From assembly GCA_028712075.1 (NCBI GenBank), contig JAQTQX010000008.1, positions 85,247 through 149,246 of the forward strand: 64,000 nucleotides of DNA. Reading direction: 5' to 3'. Both the position numbers and the translations under genes were made by a program. The notes under the pieces are model-generated. The model ran no database searches, was not told the origin of the DNA, and was given only the letters and a program-made list of their open reading frames with translations. This DNA is from Desulfuromonadaceae bacterium. GTDB taxonomy: Bacteria > Desulfobacterota > Desulfuromonadia > Geobacterales > Pseudopelobacteraceae. Of the stretch, positions 19,122-30,100 are shown in pieces (position 1 is the stretch's first letter; each line of letters opens with the position of its first letter).

Positions 19122-20027
19122 ATGAATATTCGCGGTCAACTGCTGCGCAACGAGCCGATGTATCTTCATACGTCCCTGAAGGTTGGAGGACCGGCCGAGC
19201 TGTATGCGATTCCCGCGGATGGCGCTGATCTACAGGATCTACTCACCCTTCTGGGCCGGCAGGGAATGCCGTGGCTGGCCATCGGGAGAGGATACAATCT
19301 GCTGGTGCGCGACAAGGGGATCAGGGGGGCAGTTATCTCGTTGGAGCGGCTTAACCGGATTGAGGTAGTGCCCACTCTCCATCCTGACCTTCCGCTTGAA
19401 GGGAGAGGTACTCTTGTCAGAGCAGAAGCGGGTGCTGAAAATCTGGCGGTTGTCCGTTTTGCCCAACACCTGGGATTGGGCGGTATTGGCTTCATCTCCG
19501 GCATTCCCGGCACGATCGGCGGCGCGATCAAAATGAATGCCGGGGCTTACGGAAAGGGAATTCTGGAGCATACCGACTCCCTTACTCTGCTGCGAAACGA
19601 AATTATTCATGACTTTCGCATTGCAGAACTTGATTACGGCTATCGCCACCTGAAGCTGGAGGATGGCGATATTGTGCTGGCAGCAACATTGAGACTTGAT
19701 GAATGTGACCCAAACCTTACCGAAGAAGAGATTCGCAAGGATCTTGAGCTGAGGCGAGGCAAGCACAATGTCGGGTTCCCGAGCGCCGGATCGTTTTTTA
19801 AAAATCCGCAGGGTCATCAGTCTTGGAAATTGATTGACGCAGCTGGCATGCGTGGCGCAACGGTCGGTGGCGCACAGGTTTCTAAGGTTCACAGCAATTT
19901 TCTGGTCAATACCGGTGGCGCAACCACGCAGGATTTTCTTGAACTCGCTGCTCTCGTTAAAAATGCCGTGCTGACAACGTCCGGCGTGAAGCTTGAGGAA
20001 GAGGTTCGGATAGTGGGCGAGATATAA
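19122..20027 (+). CDS. murB: UDP-N-acetylenolpyruvoylglucosamine reductase MurB
   Basis: 301 residues, the shorter type II form without the E. coli-type extension. The FAD/NADPH enzyme reduces UDP-GlcNAc-enolpyruvate to UDP-MurNAc. Seen: [18 protein letters not shown]-binding [34 protein letters not shown], and the catalytic SAGSFFKNP region. The ATG (MNIRGQLL) follows murC by 8 bases. Confidence 0.94.
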   Translation: MNIRGQLLRNEPMYLHTSLKVGGPAELYAIPADGADLQDLLTLLGRQGMPWLAIGRGYNLLVRDKGIRGAVISLERLNRIEVVPTLHPDLPLEGRGTLVRAEAGAENLAVVRFAQHLGLGGIGFISGIPGTIGGAIKMNAGAYGKGILEHTDSLTLLRNEIIHDFRIAELDYGYRHLKLEDGDIVLAATLRLDECDPNLTEEEIRKDLELRRGKHNVGFPSAGSFFKNPQGHQSWKLIDAAGMRGATVGGAQVSKVHSNFLVNTGGATTQDFLELAALVKNAVLTTSGVKLEEEVRIVGEI

Positions 20028-20070
20028 ACACACTATCTTCAGACGCTTTTGCCATGAGAAAGGGCTTGGT

Positions 20071-20997
20071 ATGAATACATCAAAAAAAATCGGGGTGCTG
20101 CTGGGTGGCCTTTCCGCTGAACGCGATGTGTCACTAAAAAGCGGCATGGCGGTTCATCAGGCTCTCACTGTACAGGGGTATAATGCGGTAACCATTGATG
20201 TCGGGCGTGATCTGGCCGACGTCCTGAAGCGTGAGGCAATTGACGTTGCGTTCATTGCCCTCCACGGCCGCTACGGTGAAGACGGCTGTGTACAGGGGCT
20301 GCTGGAACTGTTGCAGATTCCCTACACCGGTTCCGGTGTTCTGGCCAGTGCGCTTGCCATGCATAAACGCTTCAGCAAACAGGCTTTTGCTGCCAGCGGC
20401 ATATTGACGGCGCCTTTTTGCTGTTTCCGGCGTGGTGACCCCATACTGCCGGCCGAGCTGCCGTTCGGACTGCCGCTGGTGACCAAACCGGTGCAGGAGG
20501 GATCATCCGTCGGCGTCTCCATTATCAGGGACGAGAGCCAACTTCCTTCCGCACTGGAACTGGCGTTCCGTCACGATGACGAAATTCTGGTTGAACAGTA
20601 TATCAAAGGTCAGGAGGTGCAGGTCGGCATCCTGGACGACCAGGCGATCGGTGCCATTGAAATTGTCCCCAAGAAAGAGTTCTACGATTTTGAAGCAAAA
20701 TATACCGACGGCATGGCGGAGCATATTTTCCCCGCCCGCCTTGAACCATCCCTCTACAACAAGGCCGGTCAAATCGGCCTGGCTGCCCATCGCGCACTGG
20801 GATGCAAGGGATACAGCCGCGTCGATTTGCTGGTGACGCCCGCAGGTGACTGCTATGTGCTTGAAGTCAATACCCTGCCCGGCATGACATCGCTCTCGCT
20901 CTTCCCGGAAATTGCGGCAAAAGGTGCAGGTCTCTCATTTGAAGCACTGGTGTCACGCATTGTTGACTCTGCGGCACTCTCGGTGACAGGTATCTAG
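20071..20997 (+). CDS. ddl: D-alanine-D-alanine ligase Ddl
   Basis: 308 residues, ATP-grasp fold. It makes the D-Ala-D-Ala substrate for MurF. Seen: [61 protein letters not shown] and [16 protein letters not shown] 43-base gap from murB is the largest in this stretch; GGCTTGG provides a modest SD. It is followed by ftsQ after two bases. Confidence 0.95.
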   Translation: MNTSKKIGVLLGGLSAERDVSLKSGMAVHQALTVQGYNAVTIDVGRDLADVLKREAIDVAFIALHGRYGEDGCVQGLLELLQIPYTGSGVLASALAMHKRFSKQAFAASGILTAPFCCFRRGDPILPAELPFGLPLVTKPVQEGSSVGVSIIRDESQLPSALELAFRHDDEILVEQYIKGQEVQVGILDDQAIGAIEIVPKKEFYDFEAKYTDGMAEHIFPARLEPSLYNKAGQIGLAAHRALGCKGYSRVDLLVTPAGDCYVLEVNTLPGMTSLSLFPEIAAKGAGLSFEALVSRIVDSAALSVTGI

Positions 20998-20999
20998 TC

Positions 21000-21824
21000 G
21001 TGCGTGACTATGCAAACTCCTCATATCAGCGCCGCAAGGTGGCGCCGAATAAAGTAAAGATCCAGCGGAAACCGCTTGATCTGTCAAAATATCTGCGGTC
21101 GCTGAAACTGGCAGCAGGAGGATTTACTGCGCTTGTACTGACGAGTGGCCTTTTGTATGGTGTCTATCGGGCTATCATGTCAGTTACGCTCTTCCCCCTG
21201 AAAAACATTGAGGTAAGCAGTGCAACACATTTGACGAGAGACGAAATTCTTGGCATAGCCGGCGTCGAGCAGGGGAAAGCTCTGCTACGCATGAACCTCA
21301 AAACCATGGGGGAACATCTCCAGCAAAATCCATGGATTGAAGCCGTGCGCATTAATCGGCACTTCCCGGACACAGTTTCTATTGCCGTCACCGAACGTGA
21401 ACCGGTAGCAATCGTCAACATCGGCTACATTTATTACCTCGACAAAAAGGGGAAGGTCTTTAAAGTTCTCAATCAGGGAGACAGTCTAGATTTCCCAATC
21501 GTGACCGGTTTTAGTGAAGAAGAGTTGAGTAATGACCCCAAAGGAACCGGGGAAGCACTTGAAGCAGCGTGTGAACTATTGAAAATATTACACGAAAAAG
21601 GTGCATTTATCCTTGCGGATGTATCTGAGATTCATTACGATACCGGATACGGTTTTACCCTGTTTACCGCCTCGGGGTCACTTCCGGTCAAGGTCGGCTC
21701 GGGCGATTTCTCTGCAAAAATTGAGCGGTTCGCCCGTATATATAAGGAGTTGTCCGTACAATTACCGTTAATTCACTATATCGATCTTGATTATAACGAC
21801 AAAATAATCATCAAGAAGAGTTAG
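21000..21824 (+). CDS. ftsQ: Cell division protein FtsQ
   Basis: 274 residues: a basic cytoplasmic N-terminus (~1-38), one membrane helix (LAAGGFTALVLTSGLLYGVY), a POTRA domain (FPLKNIEVSSATHLTRDEI through VTEREPVAIV) and a beta domain. It scaffolds FtsLB and FtsWI at the septum. GTG start two bases after ddl. Identification rests on POTRA-type sequence plus the slot between ddl and ftsA. Confidence 0.92.
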   Translation: MRDYANSSYQRRKVAPNKVKIQRKPLDLSKYLRSLKLAAGGFTALVLTSGLLYGVYRAIMSVTLFPLKNIEVSSATHLTRDEILGIAGVEQGKALLRMNLKTMGEHLQQNPWIEAVRINRHFPDTVSIAVTEREPVAIVNIGYIYYLDKKGKVFKVLNQGDSLDFPIVTGFSEEELSNDPKGTGEALEAACELLKILHEKGAFILADVSEIHYDTGYGFTLFTASGSLPVKVGSGDFSAKIERFARIYKELSVQLPLIHYIDLDYNDKIIIKKS

Positions 21825-21862
21825 AGTTTTGTTTATACAATTTGAAGCAGGGGGGTATGGGT

Positions 21863-23101
21863 ATGTCAGCAACAAAACGGGATAATCTGATCGTCGGCCT
21901 CGACATTGGTACAACCAAAATATGCGCCATCGTCGGCAATGCCACTGACGAGGGGATCGATATTGTTGGCATAGGGACCAGCCCTTCCAGCGGTTTGCGC
22001 AAAGGCGTGGTCATTAATATTGAAAGTACCGTAGGCGCAATTCGTAAAGCCATTGAGGAAGCGGAGCTGATGGCCGGTTGCGAGATCAAGTCGGTGTACG
22101 CCGGCATTGCCGGCGGTCATATCAAAGGGTTGAACTCCAATGGCGTGATTGCCATCAAGAATCGCGAAGTTTCTCAGGAAGATGTGCGTCGGGTTATTGA
22201 TGCCGCCAAAGCGATCAATATTCCGATGGATCGGGAAGTGCTGCATATCCTGCCGCAGGAATTCATTATCGACGAACAGGACGGCATTCGCGAGCCACTT
22301 GGCATGAGCGGTGTGCGGCTTGAAGCTAAGGTGCATATCGTCACGGGTGCGGTAGCCAGTGCCCAGAACATCGTTAAATCGTGCAACCGCGCCGGACTTG
22401 ATGTCGCCGATATCGTGCTGGAGCAGCTGGCTTCCTCACACGCCGTACTTTCCGATGATGAAAAGGAGTTGGGGGTCTGTATGGTCGATATTGGTGGCGG
22501 CACAACCGATATCGCTATTTTTGCCGATGGTGCGATCAAGTACACATCGGTCATTTCGTTGGGAGGCAACCAGCTGACTAATGACATCGCTGTCGGCTTG
22601 CGTACTCCGTTTGCTGAAGCTGAAAAAATCAAGCAGAAGTATGGCTGTTGTCTCGCGTCACTGGTTGGCAAGGAAGACAAAATCGAGGTGCCGAGCGTCG
22701 GCGGGCGCAAGCCGCGCGAACTGTCGCGCAACGTGTTATGCGAGATTCTCGGTCCCCGTATGGAAGAAATTTTTGCGCTCGTCAATCGGGAAATTATTAA
22801 ATCCGGCCTGGAGGACTCGATCGCTTCCGGAGTTGTCATCACGGGAGGCTCCAGTGTGCTGGAGGGAATTCCTGAACTTGCGGAGCAGATTTTCAACCTT
22901 CCGGTACGACGCGGATTGCCACAGAAAATCGGCGGCCTGATCGACGTGGTAAAATCACCGGTATATGCAACCGGGGTCGGCCTTGTCGTCTATGGAAGCA
23001 GGAACACCAGCTCACGGGAGTTCCCGACCGGCAAGCCGGAAGCCAACCTGTTCGGTTCGGTGTTCGGTAGAATGAAGAGCTGGTTCAGCGAATTCTTTTA
23101 G
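21863..23101 (+). CDS. ftsA: Cell division actin homologue FtsA
   Basis: About 412 residues. It anchors FtsZ filaments to the membrane. Seen: phosphate-1 loop GLDIGTTKICAIVG, the SHS2/1C region with YAGIAGGHIKG, phosphate-2 loop VDIGGGTTDIAIF, VITGGSSVLEG, and a C-terminal amphipathic membrane-targeting helix (FGRMKSWFSEFF). The ATG at 21863 has AGGGGGG about 8 bases upstream; the ATG at 21857 sits almost on that SD and a TTG at 21842 precedes it. A terminator follows. Confidence 0.95.
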   Translation: MSATKRDNLIVGLDIGTTKICAIVGNATDEGIDIVGIGTSPSSGLRKGVVINIESTVGAIRKAIEEAELMAGCEIKSVYAGIAGGHIKGLNSNGVIAIKNREVSQEDVRRVIDAAKAINIPMDREVLHILPQEFIIDEQDGIREPLGMSGVRLEAKVHIVTGAVASAQNIVKSCNRAGLDVADIVLEQLASSHAVLSDDEKELGVCMVDIGGGTTDIAIFADGAIKYTSVISLGGNQLTNDIAVGLRTPFAEAEKIKQKYGCCLASLVGKEDKIEVPSVGGRKPRELSRNVLCEILGPRMEEIFALVNREIIKSGLEDSIASGVVITGGSSVLEGIPELAEQIFNLPVRRGLPQKIGGLIDVVKSPVYATGVGLVVYGSRNTSSREFPTGKPEANLFGSVFGRMKSWFSEFF

Positions 23102-23134
23102 CAAACCGTCATAATACCAAATGTGTAATGTACC

Positions 23135-23174
23135 CGGGCCGGCCAGCATTTAACTGCAGAACGGCCCGTTTTTT
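23135..23174 (+). terminator. Rho-independent terminator between ftsA and ftsZ
   Basis: CGGGCCG (23135-23141) pairs with CGGCCCG (23162-23168), followed immediately by TTTTTT. It lies 33 bases after the ftsA stop and would separate ftsZ transcription from the long upstream operon. Confidence 0.75.
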
Positions 23175-23269
23175 GTTCCACGTATATGCCCTGTTATCGA
23201 CCCGTATACAGCTAACACTCTGTTTTTTAAAGGCACCTTATTTTCGCGAAAAAATTATAATTTTTTCCT

Positions 23270-23298
23270 TTGATTCTTGGTCAAATAGGGGTTACATT
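23270..23298 (+). promoter_or_regulatory. Candidate ftsZ promoter
   Basis: TTGATT (23270-23275) and TACATT (23293-23298) are spaced by 17 bases, in the AT-rich gap between the ftsA terminator and ftsZ. Match to consensus is moderate; a promoter here is expected because of the terminator upstream. Confidence 0.4.
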
Positions 23299-23349
23299 TC
23301 TGTCGTTAAAATTACTTTTGCCAGTTAATTTTATATAGAGGAGGTACGC

Positions 23350-24522
23350 ATGTTTGAATTTGATGAAGCTATTGAACAAAGTGCCGTTATCAAAGTAATC
23401 GGGGTCGGTGGTGGTGGTGGCAATGCAGTCAACACCATGATTTCCAGCTCTATCCATAAAGTTGATTTTATCGTGGCCAACACGGATGCCCAGTCGTTGC
23501 GAACATCAAAAGCTCCGGTCAAGCTGCAACTCGGTCGGGAACTGACAAAAGGGCTTGGCGCCGGTTCAAAACCGGAAGTCGGAACTGCGGCCGCTCTTGA
23601 AAACAAAGGGCAGCTTGCTGAAGCCATCAAAGGCGCCGACCTTGTCTTTATAGCCGCCGGCATGGGCGGCGGTACCGGCACTGGCGCGGCGCCGGTGATT
23701 GCCGAGGCCGCCCGCGAAACTGGCGTACTGACTGTCGGGGTCGTTACCAAGCCGTTTACCTACGAAGGGAAAGCACGCTCCGTACTTGCCGAGCAGGGAA
23801 TCGCAGAGCTGAAAAAACATGTCGATTCTTTAATCATCATCCCCAATGACCGTCTCATTAGTCTGGCCAGCAAAAATATGTCTCTTTTTGATGCGTTCAA
23901 GCCCTCCGACGATGTGTTGCGCCAGGCGGTGCAGGGAATTTCCGAACTCATTACCTCGACCGGCCTGATGAATCTCGACTTTGCTGATGTCAAGACCGTC
24001 ATGAGTGTTCGTGGTATGGCGATGATGGGCATTGGTGTCGGAAACGGCGACAATCGTGCCTCCGATGCGGTGAATAACGCCATTTCGAGTCCGTTGCTTG
24101 AGGAAAACGACATCTCGGGGGCAAAGGGCGTGCTGGTCAATATCACCGGCTCTGAATCAATGACCATGGACGATTACAACACGGTCAACAGGATTGTTCA
24201 TGAGAAAGTGCACGAAGACGCCAACATTAAAATTGGAGTCGTTCGCGATGACGACATGGGGGACACGATTAAGGTAACGGTTATTGCAACCGGTTTCGGC
24301 GACAGGTTTGATGCTGAAAAGGGGCGCGAGTTCCGGAGAAATGCATTATCATTGGCAGATAAGCCTGTTGTCACACCCCGCTCACTTGAACGGCCGACTT
24401 TCCAGCGTGATCGGGAAAAAGCGGAGAGTGTCACGCGCATTCGTCAACCACTATCGTTTGCTATTGAAGAAGATGAAGACCAGTATGATATTCCAACTTT
24501 TTTGAGAAAATCAGTGGACTAG
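23350..24522 (+). CDS. ftsZ: Cell division tubulin homologue FtsZ
   Basis: 390 residues; the GTPase that forms the Z ring. Seen: [11 protein letters not shown], the tubulin signature [11 protein letters not shown], the T7 loop [11 protein letters not shown], and the conserved C-terminal peptide DIPTFLRK that binds FtsA and ZipA/SepF-type partners. A strong SD (GAGGAGG) lies 6 bases before the ATG. Flanked by terminators on both sides, so probably monocistronic. Confidence 0.97.
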   Translation: MFEFDEAIEQSAVIKVIGVGGGGGNAVNTMISSSIHKVDFIVANTDAQSLRTSKAPVKLQLGRELTKGLGAGSKPEVGTAAALENKGQLAEAIKGADLVFIAAGMGGGTGTGAAPVIAEAARETGVLTVGVVTKPFTYEGKARSVLAEQGIAELKKHVDSLIIIPNDRLISLASKNMSLFDAFKPSDDVLRQAVQGISELITSTGLMNLDFADVKTVMSVRGMAMMGIGVGNGDNRASDAVNNAISSPLLEENDISGAKGVLVNITGSESMTMDDYNTVNRIVHEKVHEDANIKIGVVRDDDMGDTIKVTVIATGFGDRFDAEKGREFRRNALSLADKPVVTPRSLERPTFQRDREKAESVTRIRQPLSFAIEEDEDQYDIPTFLRKSVD

Positions 24523-24531
24523 AAACGGACC

Positions 24532-24576
24532 GGCACAGTGGGACCGGCTGGTGTATGCCGCCCCGCTGTGCCTTTT
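24532..24576 (+). terminator. Terminator after ftsZ
   Basis: GGCACAG (24532-24538) pairs with CTGTGCC (24566-24572), extended inward by a T-G wobble and a GG/CC pair, then TTTT. It starts 10 bases after the ftsZ stop. Confidence 0.75.
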
Positions 24577-24727
24577 GCAGCACACATGTTTTCTCTCCCG
24601 CTTCGCTCGTACTATCCATCCACGCTTACCTGTATTTTATTATCGTTACGTCTCCATTGATATTTCGTTAGAGTCTGATATCCTCCTGATATACGTGTGT
24701 GCCAATCAAATACTTGAGGTGATTTCA

Positions 24728-25849
24728 ATGGGATTATTTGGCAGTAACAACCGACAGGAACTGGCCGAAAAAGACTCCGAGATCAGCAAGGTCGTGCAGA
24801 TGCTGGATAATGTGGATAACATTGTCATACTGTGTGACACTACCAATGACAATAAAATATTCTATATGAACCGGCGGGCAAAAGAGATGATGCAGCAGCA
24901 TAGATCAGCTCTGAATGCCGGTTTGCGCGGTGCTGACGTCGGAAATGCCTTTAACAATTCAATTCACCAGTATCACAAAGATCCGGAGCGTATCAGAAAA
25001 ATTTTTTCCAATCCCCGCACAGACCTGCCTCATACGGCCGAGATTCCCATCGGCTCCGTTACTCTTAAAACAACCGCCTATCCAATCTGGGACAGCGTTG
25101 ACAGCGGAAAAGTGCTCTGTTTCATGGCCTGCTGGAGCGATATCACTGCAGAAAAACTGGTCAAGGAACAGCAATACGAACAGATTGAACGCAAGAACTA
25201 TCTGGAGGAGCGCGTCCATCAGATCGCTACCGCCATGGAAGAAATGAGCATGACCGTCAATGAGGTCGCCGGCAATACCAATAATGCGTCTGACTCTGCC
25301 GTACTGGTGGCAGATAATGCACACGCCGGGCAGGAGGTTGTCAACCTGGCGGTACGCGAGATGCAGAAGGTTGCCGAGGTAGTGCGTTCATCGGCGGAAA
25401 TCGTCGGTAAACTCGGTGCCACCTCTGAAAAAATCGGCGAATTTGTCAACGTCATTAACGAAATAGCCGATCAGACGAATCTACTTGCCCTGAATGCAGC
25501 CATCGAAGCGGCCCGTGCAGGTGAAATGGGGCGTGGTTTTGCTGTTGTAGCAGATGAGGTTCGCCGTCTGGCTGAAAGGACTACCGCTTCAACAAAGCAG
25601 ATCAGTGTCATGGTTACCGAAATTCAGAACGGAACCCAGTTGGCGGTAGAGTCCATTGAGCGCGGAAAGAGCGAAGCGGAGAAGGGTGAAGCGCTTTCGC
25701 ACCAGGCTGAAGAATCCCTGAACTCAATTGTTCTGTCAATTGAAGAAATTAAAAATGTGATCGCCCAGATTGCTACGGCATCTGAGGAACAGGCTGCAAC
25801 GGCCTCGGTCATTGCCAGTAACCTCGAAGAAATTTCTCGAAAATCATAG
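24728..25849 (+). CDS. Soluble PAS-type methyl-accepting chemotaxis protein
   Basis: 373 residues with no transmembrane segment. A PAS-like sensor (~20-140; [21 protein letters not shown] and ending CWSDITAEK) precedes an MCP signalling domain (~165-373) with the hairpin tip sequence [19 protein letters not shown] and [11 protein letters not shown]. The C-terminal arm is short. It presumably signals to CheA/CheW from the cytoplasm; the ligand is unknown. The ATG at 24728 (MGLFGSN) has GAGGTG upstream; the frame is open to 24551 but that part overlaps the ftsZ terminator and reads as non-coding. Confidence 0.88.
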   Translation: MGLFGSNNRQELAEKDSEISKVVQMLDNVDNIVILCDTTNDNKIFYMNRRAKEMMQQHRSALNAGLRGADVGNAFNNSIHQYHKDPERIRKIFSNPRTDLPHTAEIPIGSVTLKTTAYPIWDSVDSGKVLCFMACWSDITAEKLVKEQQYEQIERKNYLEERVHQIATAMEEMSMTVNEVAGNTNNASDSAVLVADNAHAGQEVVNLAVREMQKVAEVVRSSAEIVGKLGATSEKIGEFVNVINEIADQTNLLALNAAIEAARAGEMGRGFAVVADEVRRLAERTTASTKQISVMVTEIQNGTQLAVESIERGKSEAEKGEALSHQAEESLNSIVLSIEEIKNVIAQIATASEEQAATASVIASNLEEISRKS

Positions 25850-25868
25850 GAAGTCTGTTTCGTCATGC

Positions 25869-25914
25869 TTTTAAACAGAAACGCCGGGAACTGTCCCGGC
25901 ATTTCTGTTTAAAA
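25869..25914. terminator. Long bidirectional terminator hairpin
   Basis: A 13-bp arm (TTTTAAACAGAAA with its complement), one C-A mismatch, then a 7-bp GC-rich arm around an ACTG loop. Both strands end in four T residues, so it can stop transcription in either direction. It sits 19 bases after the chemoreceptor stop. Confidence 0.85.
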
Positions 25915-26169
25915 TCTGAGTATAGAGGAGAAAGCAACCATGGCACATTTTGCTATTTCAGCAGGATAGAGCCTTAAAATCCGCCTTTGATGCAATGGCA
26001 GATATTGAGCATTGAGCGCCTGGTCCGTTACTGCCGTGACCTTCTGCCGCTGGCCAATAATTTTGTTTTCTACACCGGACGCGGCAAAGCAATATTCCAA
26101 TCCGGCTCCCTCTTTCTTGATGGTCGTAGCCTTGAACGTTGCGTTACCGTCTCCGATATTGTCAAACAT
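25909..26169 (-). CDS. Possible small hypothetical protein
   Basis: An 86-codon leftward frame whose stop lies inside the bidirectional terminator, as expected for a real convergent gene. The N-terminal half (NIGDGNATFKATTIKKEGAG) has protein-like composition; I do not recognise a family. SD before the ATG is poor and the frame stays open only about 12 codons further upstream, so it may be a decayed 3' fragment or non-coding. The opposite strand also has open frames that look like shadows. Confidence 0.25.
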   Translation of the reverse strand: MFDNIGDGNATFKATTIKKEGAGLEYCFAASGVENKIIGQRQKVTAVTDQALNAQYLPLHQRRILRLYPAEIAKCAMVAFSSILRF

Positions 26170-26335
26170 GCACTGTTCGCCAATTTGTGCCGGGTATCCC
26201 CGTCAAATAGCAGACAATTATTCTGATGTGCGTATACAATGTAAAAAACTGAAATTTTTTCTGGACGAATGACCAACTCTCCCGTAGTTTGTCCGGTCGC
26301 AACATATTTCTTTGGACAAACGAAAGGCTAAAAAA

Positions 26336-26851
26336 ATGGCACAGGCAGAAATAGGGAACATGGTAACCATCAACTTTACCGGGAAACTGGACGACGGGAC
26401 AATATTCGACTCAACCCTTGAAGCTCTTGAATGTGATGACGAAGGCTGCTGTGATGACGATTGCGAAGACAGCTGTGATGAGGAAGGATGCGGATGCGGC
26501 GGCCACGAAAGCGGGCCGATGACTTTTAAATTGGGAGAAGAAATTCTTTTCCCGCAGATTGATGCGGCAATTGTCGGCATGGCACCGGGCGAGAAAAAAA
26601 CGATTAAAATAGCCGCTGCGGATGCGTTTGGCGAGTACGACAAGGAGAAAGTCTTTACCGTACCACGCAACGATCTTCCCGAGGATCTTATTCCCGAAGT
26701 TGGCGATGAGCTCGGCCTGTCCAATGATGACGACGAGGAGCTTGAGGTTGTCGTCCTGGAAGCAAATGAAGATCAGGTCACTTTTGACGCCAACCATCCA
26801 CTTGCCGGTGAGGATGTAACCTTTGAGATCGAGCTGGTCAGCATTATGTAA
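26336..26851 (+). CDS. FKBP-type peptidyl-prolyl isomerase with Cys/Asp-rich insert
   Basis: 171 residues. SlyD/FkpB-like FKBP core: NMVTINFTGKLDDGTIFDST, GPMTFKLGEEILFPQID, GMAPGEKKTIKI, ADAFGEYD, then an insert-in-flap-like domain. Between the first hairpin and the second strand (~residues 36-63) is an acidic insert with seven Cys, one His and many Asp/Glu, a likely metal-binding loop. In SlyD the metal-binding residues form a C-terminal tail, so this placement differs. Likely a cytoplasmic folding chaperone that may also handle nickel, zinc or another metal (inference). ATG at 26336 is chosen by family N-terminus; a TTG at 26312 is in frame. SD is weak (AAAGGC). Confidence 0.85.
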   Translation: MAQAEIGNMVTINFTGKLDDGTIFDSTLEALECDDEGCCDDDCEDSCDEEGCGCGGHESGPMTFKLGEEILFPQIDAAIVGMAPGEKKTIKIAAADAFGEYDKEKVFTVPRNDLPEDLIPEVGDELGLSNDDDEELEVVVLEANEDQVTFDANHPLAGEDVTFEIELVSIM

Positions 26852-26871
26852 CAGTACCTGATTATTCTGAA

Positions 26872-26911
26872 ACAGGGTGGCCTTTCTACAGAGTGCCGCC
26901 CTGTCCGTTTT
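26872..26911 (+). terminator. Terminator after FKBP gene
   Basis: ACAGGGTGGC (26872-26881) pairs with GCCGCCCTGT (26895-26904) through one T-G wobble, followed by CCGTTTT. The rest of 26912-27175 shows no gene or repeat. Confidence 0.7.
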
Positions 26912-27175
26912 CATTCCGACCGCCTGCCGACTTTTTTCGTAATGTTCGCTCTCACCCCGACAAACATGTCACCGTAATCTTCCTGAATATGCTTCGCTTA
27001 TTTTTGCTGCCGTGCCATTTTTTACCTGCCTTTCGATAGCTTTCGATATTTTTTCAAGTGGTATTGTCTGGTTTCGTCGGCTTTAAATGAAAAACCGAGT
27101 GAATATTCTGTGTATTCATATGTACGGCAAAAAAATCAATGAGAAAATCAGTTGTAATTACTATCGGAAACTGAG

Positions 27176-30100
27176 TCACAGAATCTGAGGGTTTTGAATC
27201 TTCTTTAGTGCCTCTTTCAGTACCGATAATTTATAGGGTTTTTGAATGAATCCGGTAAGCCCCTTCCCGGCAAACTTCTTTATTACCTCGTGTTCACTGA
27301 AGCCACTTGACATAATTACCTTCACGTCAGGCATCAGTTGCCTGAGTTCGCGGAAGCACTGCTCTCCGTCCATCTGCGGCATGGTCAGATCCAATATAAC
27401 AAGGGAGATGTCGGTGGTCGCCTTGAAAATCTCCAAAGCCTCTTGGCCGTCATTGGCAGTAATGGTGCAATAACCTAATTCCTGCAGCATTGCTGTTCCG
27501 ATATCCCGGATAGAATTTTCATCATCTACCAGCAAGACCTTTCCTTCGCCTCTCCAGTCGTCATGTTGAGTACCAAATACTGGAATCACAACCGGCTTGC
27601 CGGATGCAGGCAAAAGAACTTTGAAAAAGGTGCCTTTACCCGGTTCACTGTAGACGTTGATGGCGCCTTTATGGCCACGAATGATGCCGTGAACAGCAGC
27701 CATCCCCAGCCCTCGTCCGGTAAACTTTGTCGTAAAAAATGGATCAAAGATCTTTTCCAGGGTCTCTTTATTCATACCGCAACCGGTGTCGCTTATTTCA
27801 AGACAGACATACTCACCGGCACTGATATCCGCTGCGAGCCAGAAGCTATTCAGGTAATTCTGATCGCATTTGATAAGGTCAGAGGTTATTGAAATGACGC
27901 CGCTGTTATCACCTATGGCTTCAGAAGCGTTAATGACCAGATTCATGATGATCTGCTGAATTTGCGTTACATCGGCTTCGACGGACGGAAGAGCAGGCGA
28001 AAGATTGAAACGTAACTCCACCTTCTTGGATATGGATACCTCCAGCAGGTGAAGCATGTCTTTCAGCAGTTGGTTTATGTCCAGATACTTAACAACGAAT
28101 TGCCCCTTACCGGAATAGGCGAGCATCTGTTTGGCAAGATCGGCTGCCCGTGCTGCTGCCTGTTCGATTCGGTACAGATTATCGACAGCAGGTGATTCAG
28201 GGTTCATTCTCATGAGTGCCAGATCGGCGTTTCCTATGATCGAGGTGAGAATATTGTTAAAGTCATGAGCAATGCCGCCAGCAAGCACTCCCAGGCTTTC
28301 CAGTTTTTGAGCGTGAAGCAGTTGTTTTGACAGATTGTCGCGATCCAGTTCAGCACTCTTGCGTTCAGTGATATTTTTAGCTGCCCCGAACAGTACGAGT
28401 TCGCCTTCGTTATCTCCCGTTACACAGCGGCTCGTTTCCGATATCCACCGGGTGTGTCCTTCTTTTGCTGTGATCCTGAATTCGATCTGTTTATAATCAC
28501 CTGGCACCAGACTAAACAGATAGGACATTACGTCCTGTTTGTCATCAGGGTGAACAAGGGGAAGCCAGCAACCAAGTTCGAGAATTTCTTCAGAGCTGTA
28601 TCCGGAAATGGAACTTACTGAACCGCCAATCCACTGAATACGGAAGGGATCCGAGCCGGTCCGTGAGCAGCGGTGAACGTAATCAGACGTGAGTCCGGTC
28701 AGGCTACGATAGTTCTCTTCGCTGGTTTTTAGTTGCTCTTCGTTCCGTTTACGGTCGGTTATATTACGGGTTATCCCAAGAAGGGCGGTTATTTCGCCCT
28801 GCTCATTGCGAAACGGAACGGCATGAGTTTCCAACCAAATATGACGGCCTTTAAGCCCTATTGTCTCAAATTCAAGTGTTCCGGGTATTCCCAGAAAAAC
28901 CCGTTTCGTAAGAGCCATAAAGGCATCCCTGTAAGGTTCGGTAATCAACGGACAGACGCAGGCCCCTTTCACCTGTTCAAAAGATTCGGCATCAATCATA
29001 TCTAGTCCTGCCCGGTTCATCATAAGCAGATTGCAATCTATATCGAGCATTTTGATGCACTCTGGTTCTGTATCTATGATTGTATTCAAGAATCGTTCGC
29101 TGCTTGCCAAGGCTTGTTCGCGCCGAACCAGCTTTTCAGCCATTACATCAAATGACTTTGCAAGTGTACCCAGTTCACCCCCTTTGACAAGATCAACAGC
29201 TTTTACCTGGTATTTACCATTGGCAAGATTTCGAGTGGCATCCTTGAGAAGTTCAAAGGGGACCAAAATAGAACGTTCGCCAATAATTCCGGAAAAAACG
29301 AACGCAAGACCAAGTACCCCACCGAATAACAACAGACTTCTAAGAAGATGTGTGTTTGCATCCGAAAGGGCAGACTCTACCGGGATTCCCGCACGGATGG
29401 ACATATATGGCGATACTTCACCTTCCAGGCGTAGTTTCCTTGTTGTGATGATTCGCTCATCACCTACGGAGATACTTTTACCTATAACGGTGCTTTCGTC
29501 AGGCCCTTCTTGTATCTCCTTAAATTGAGCAGAGTCAGTTTGCCTCCCGATATATTTTTCAGGCTCAACGGCTCTGAAGAGTACTGTTCCCTTGTAGTCA
29601 CGAAGCACAAAACTGGCATTTTTAGGCAAGTGACTTCGTTCTAGAAGTTTCGTGTATTTTTCCAGCAGGAACCCGATGCATACGACGCCATTAATGTCAC
29701 CCCGTGTGTTTCTAATCGGGTAACCCAGGGTAAAGGAAGGTCGGTTGACTGCTCTCGCAACTATGTACTCACCAGATGAGAGTTGACCTGTAGCAAGAGT
29801 GTTTTTGAAGTACCTTCTATCAGAGACAATAAAGGGTGGTTTTACTGTTACTGCAGACGCCCATACCATTCCTGAGCGGTCAGCGATGAATATGTTTGTA
29901 AAATCTGGGTTTAAATGGTGAATTTCTTTCAGGAGGGTATCAACTTTGGCAGCATCTTTTCGAGCCACTTCAGGCATTTGTGACAATGATGCCATAAGTT
30001 GCCGGGCTACAGCAACTTTGCTTTGCTGTTCGTATGTTATTCTGTCAGCAAGTTTTTGAGTATCTGCTTTGGCAACATTCAGTGCCTCGTTTCTCTGTTG

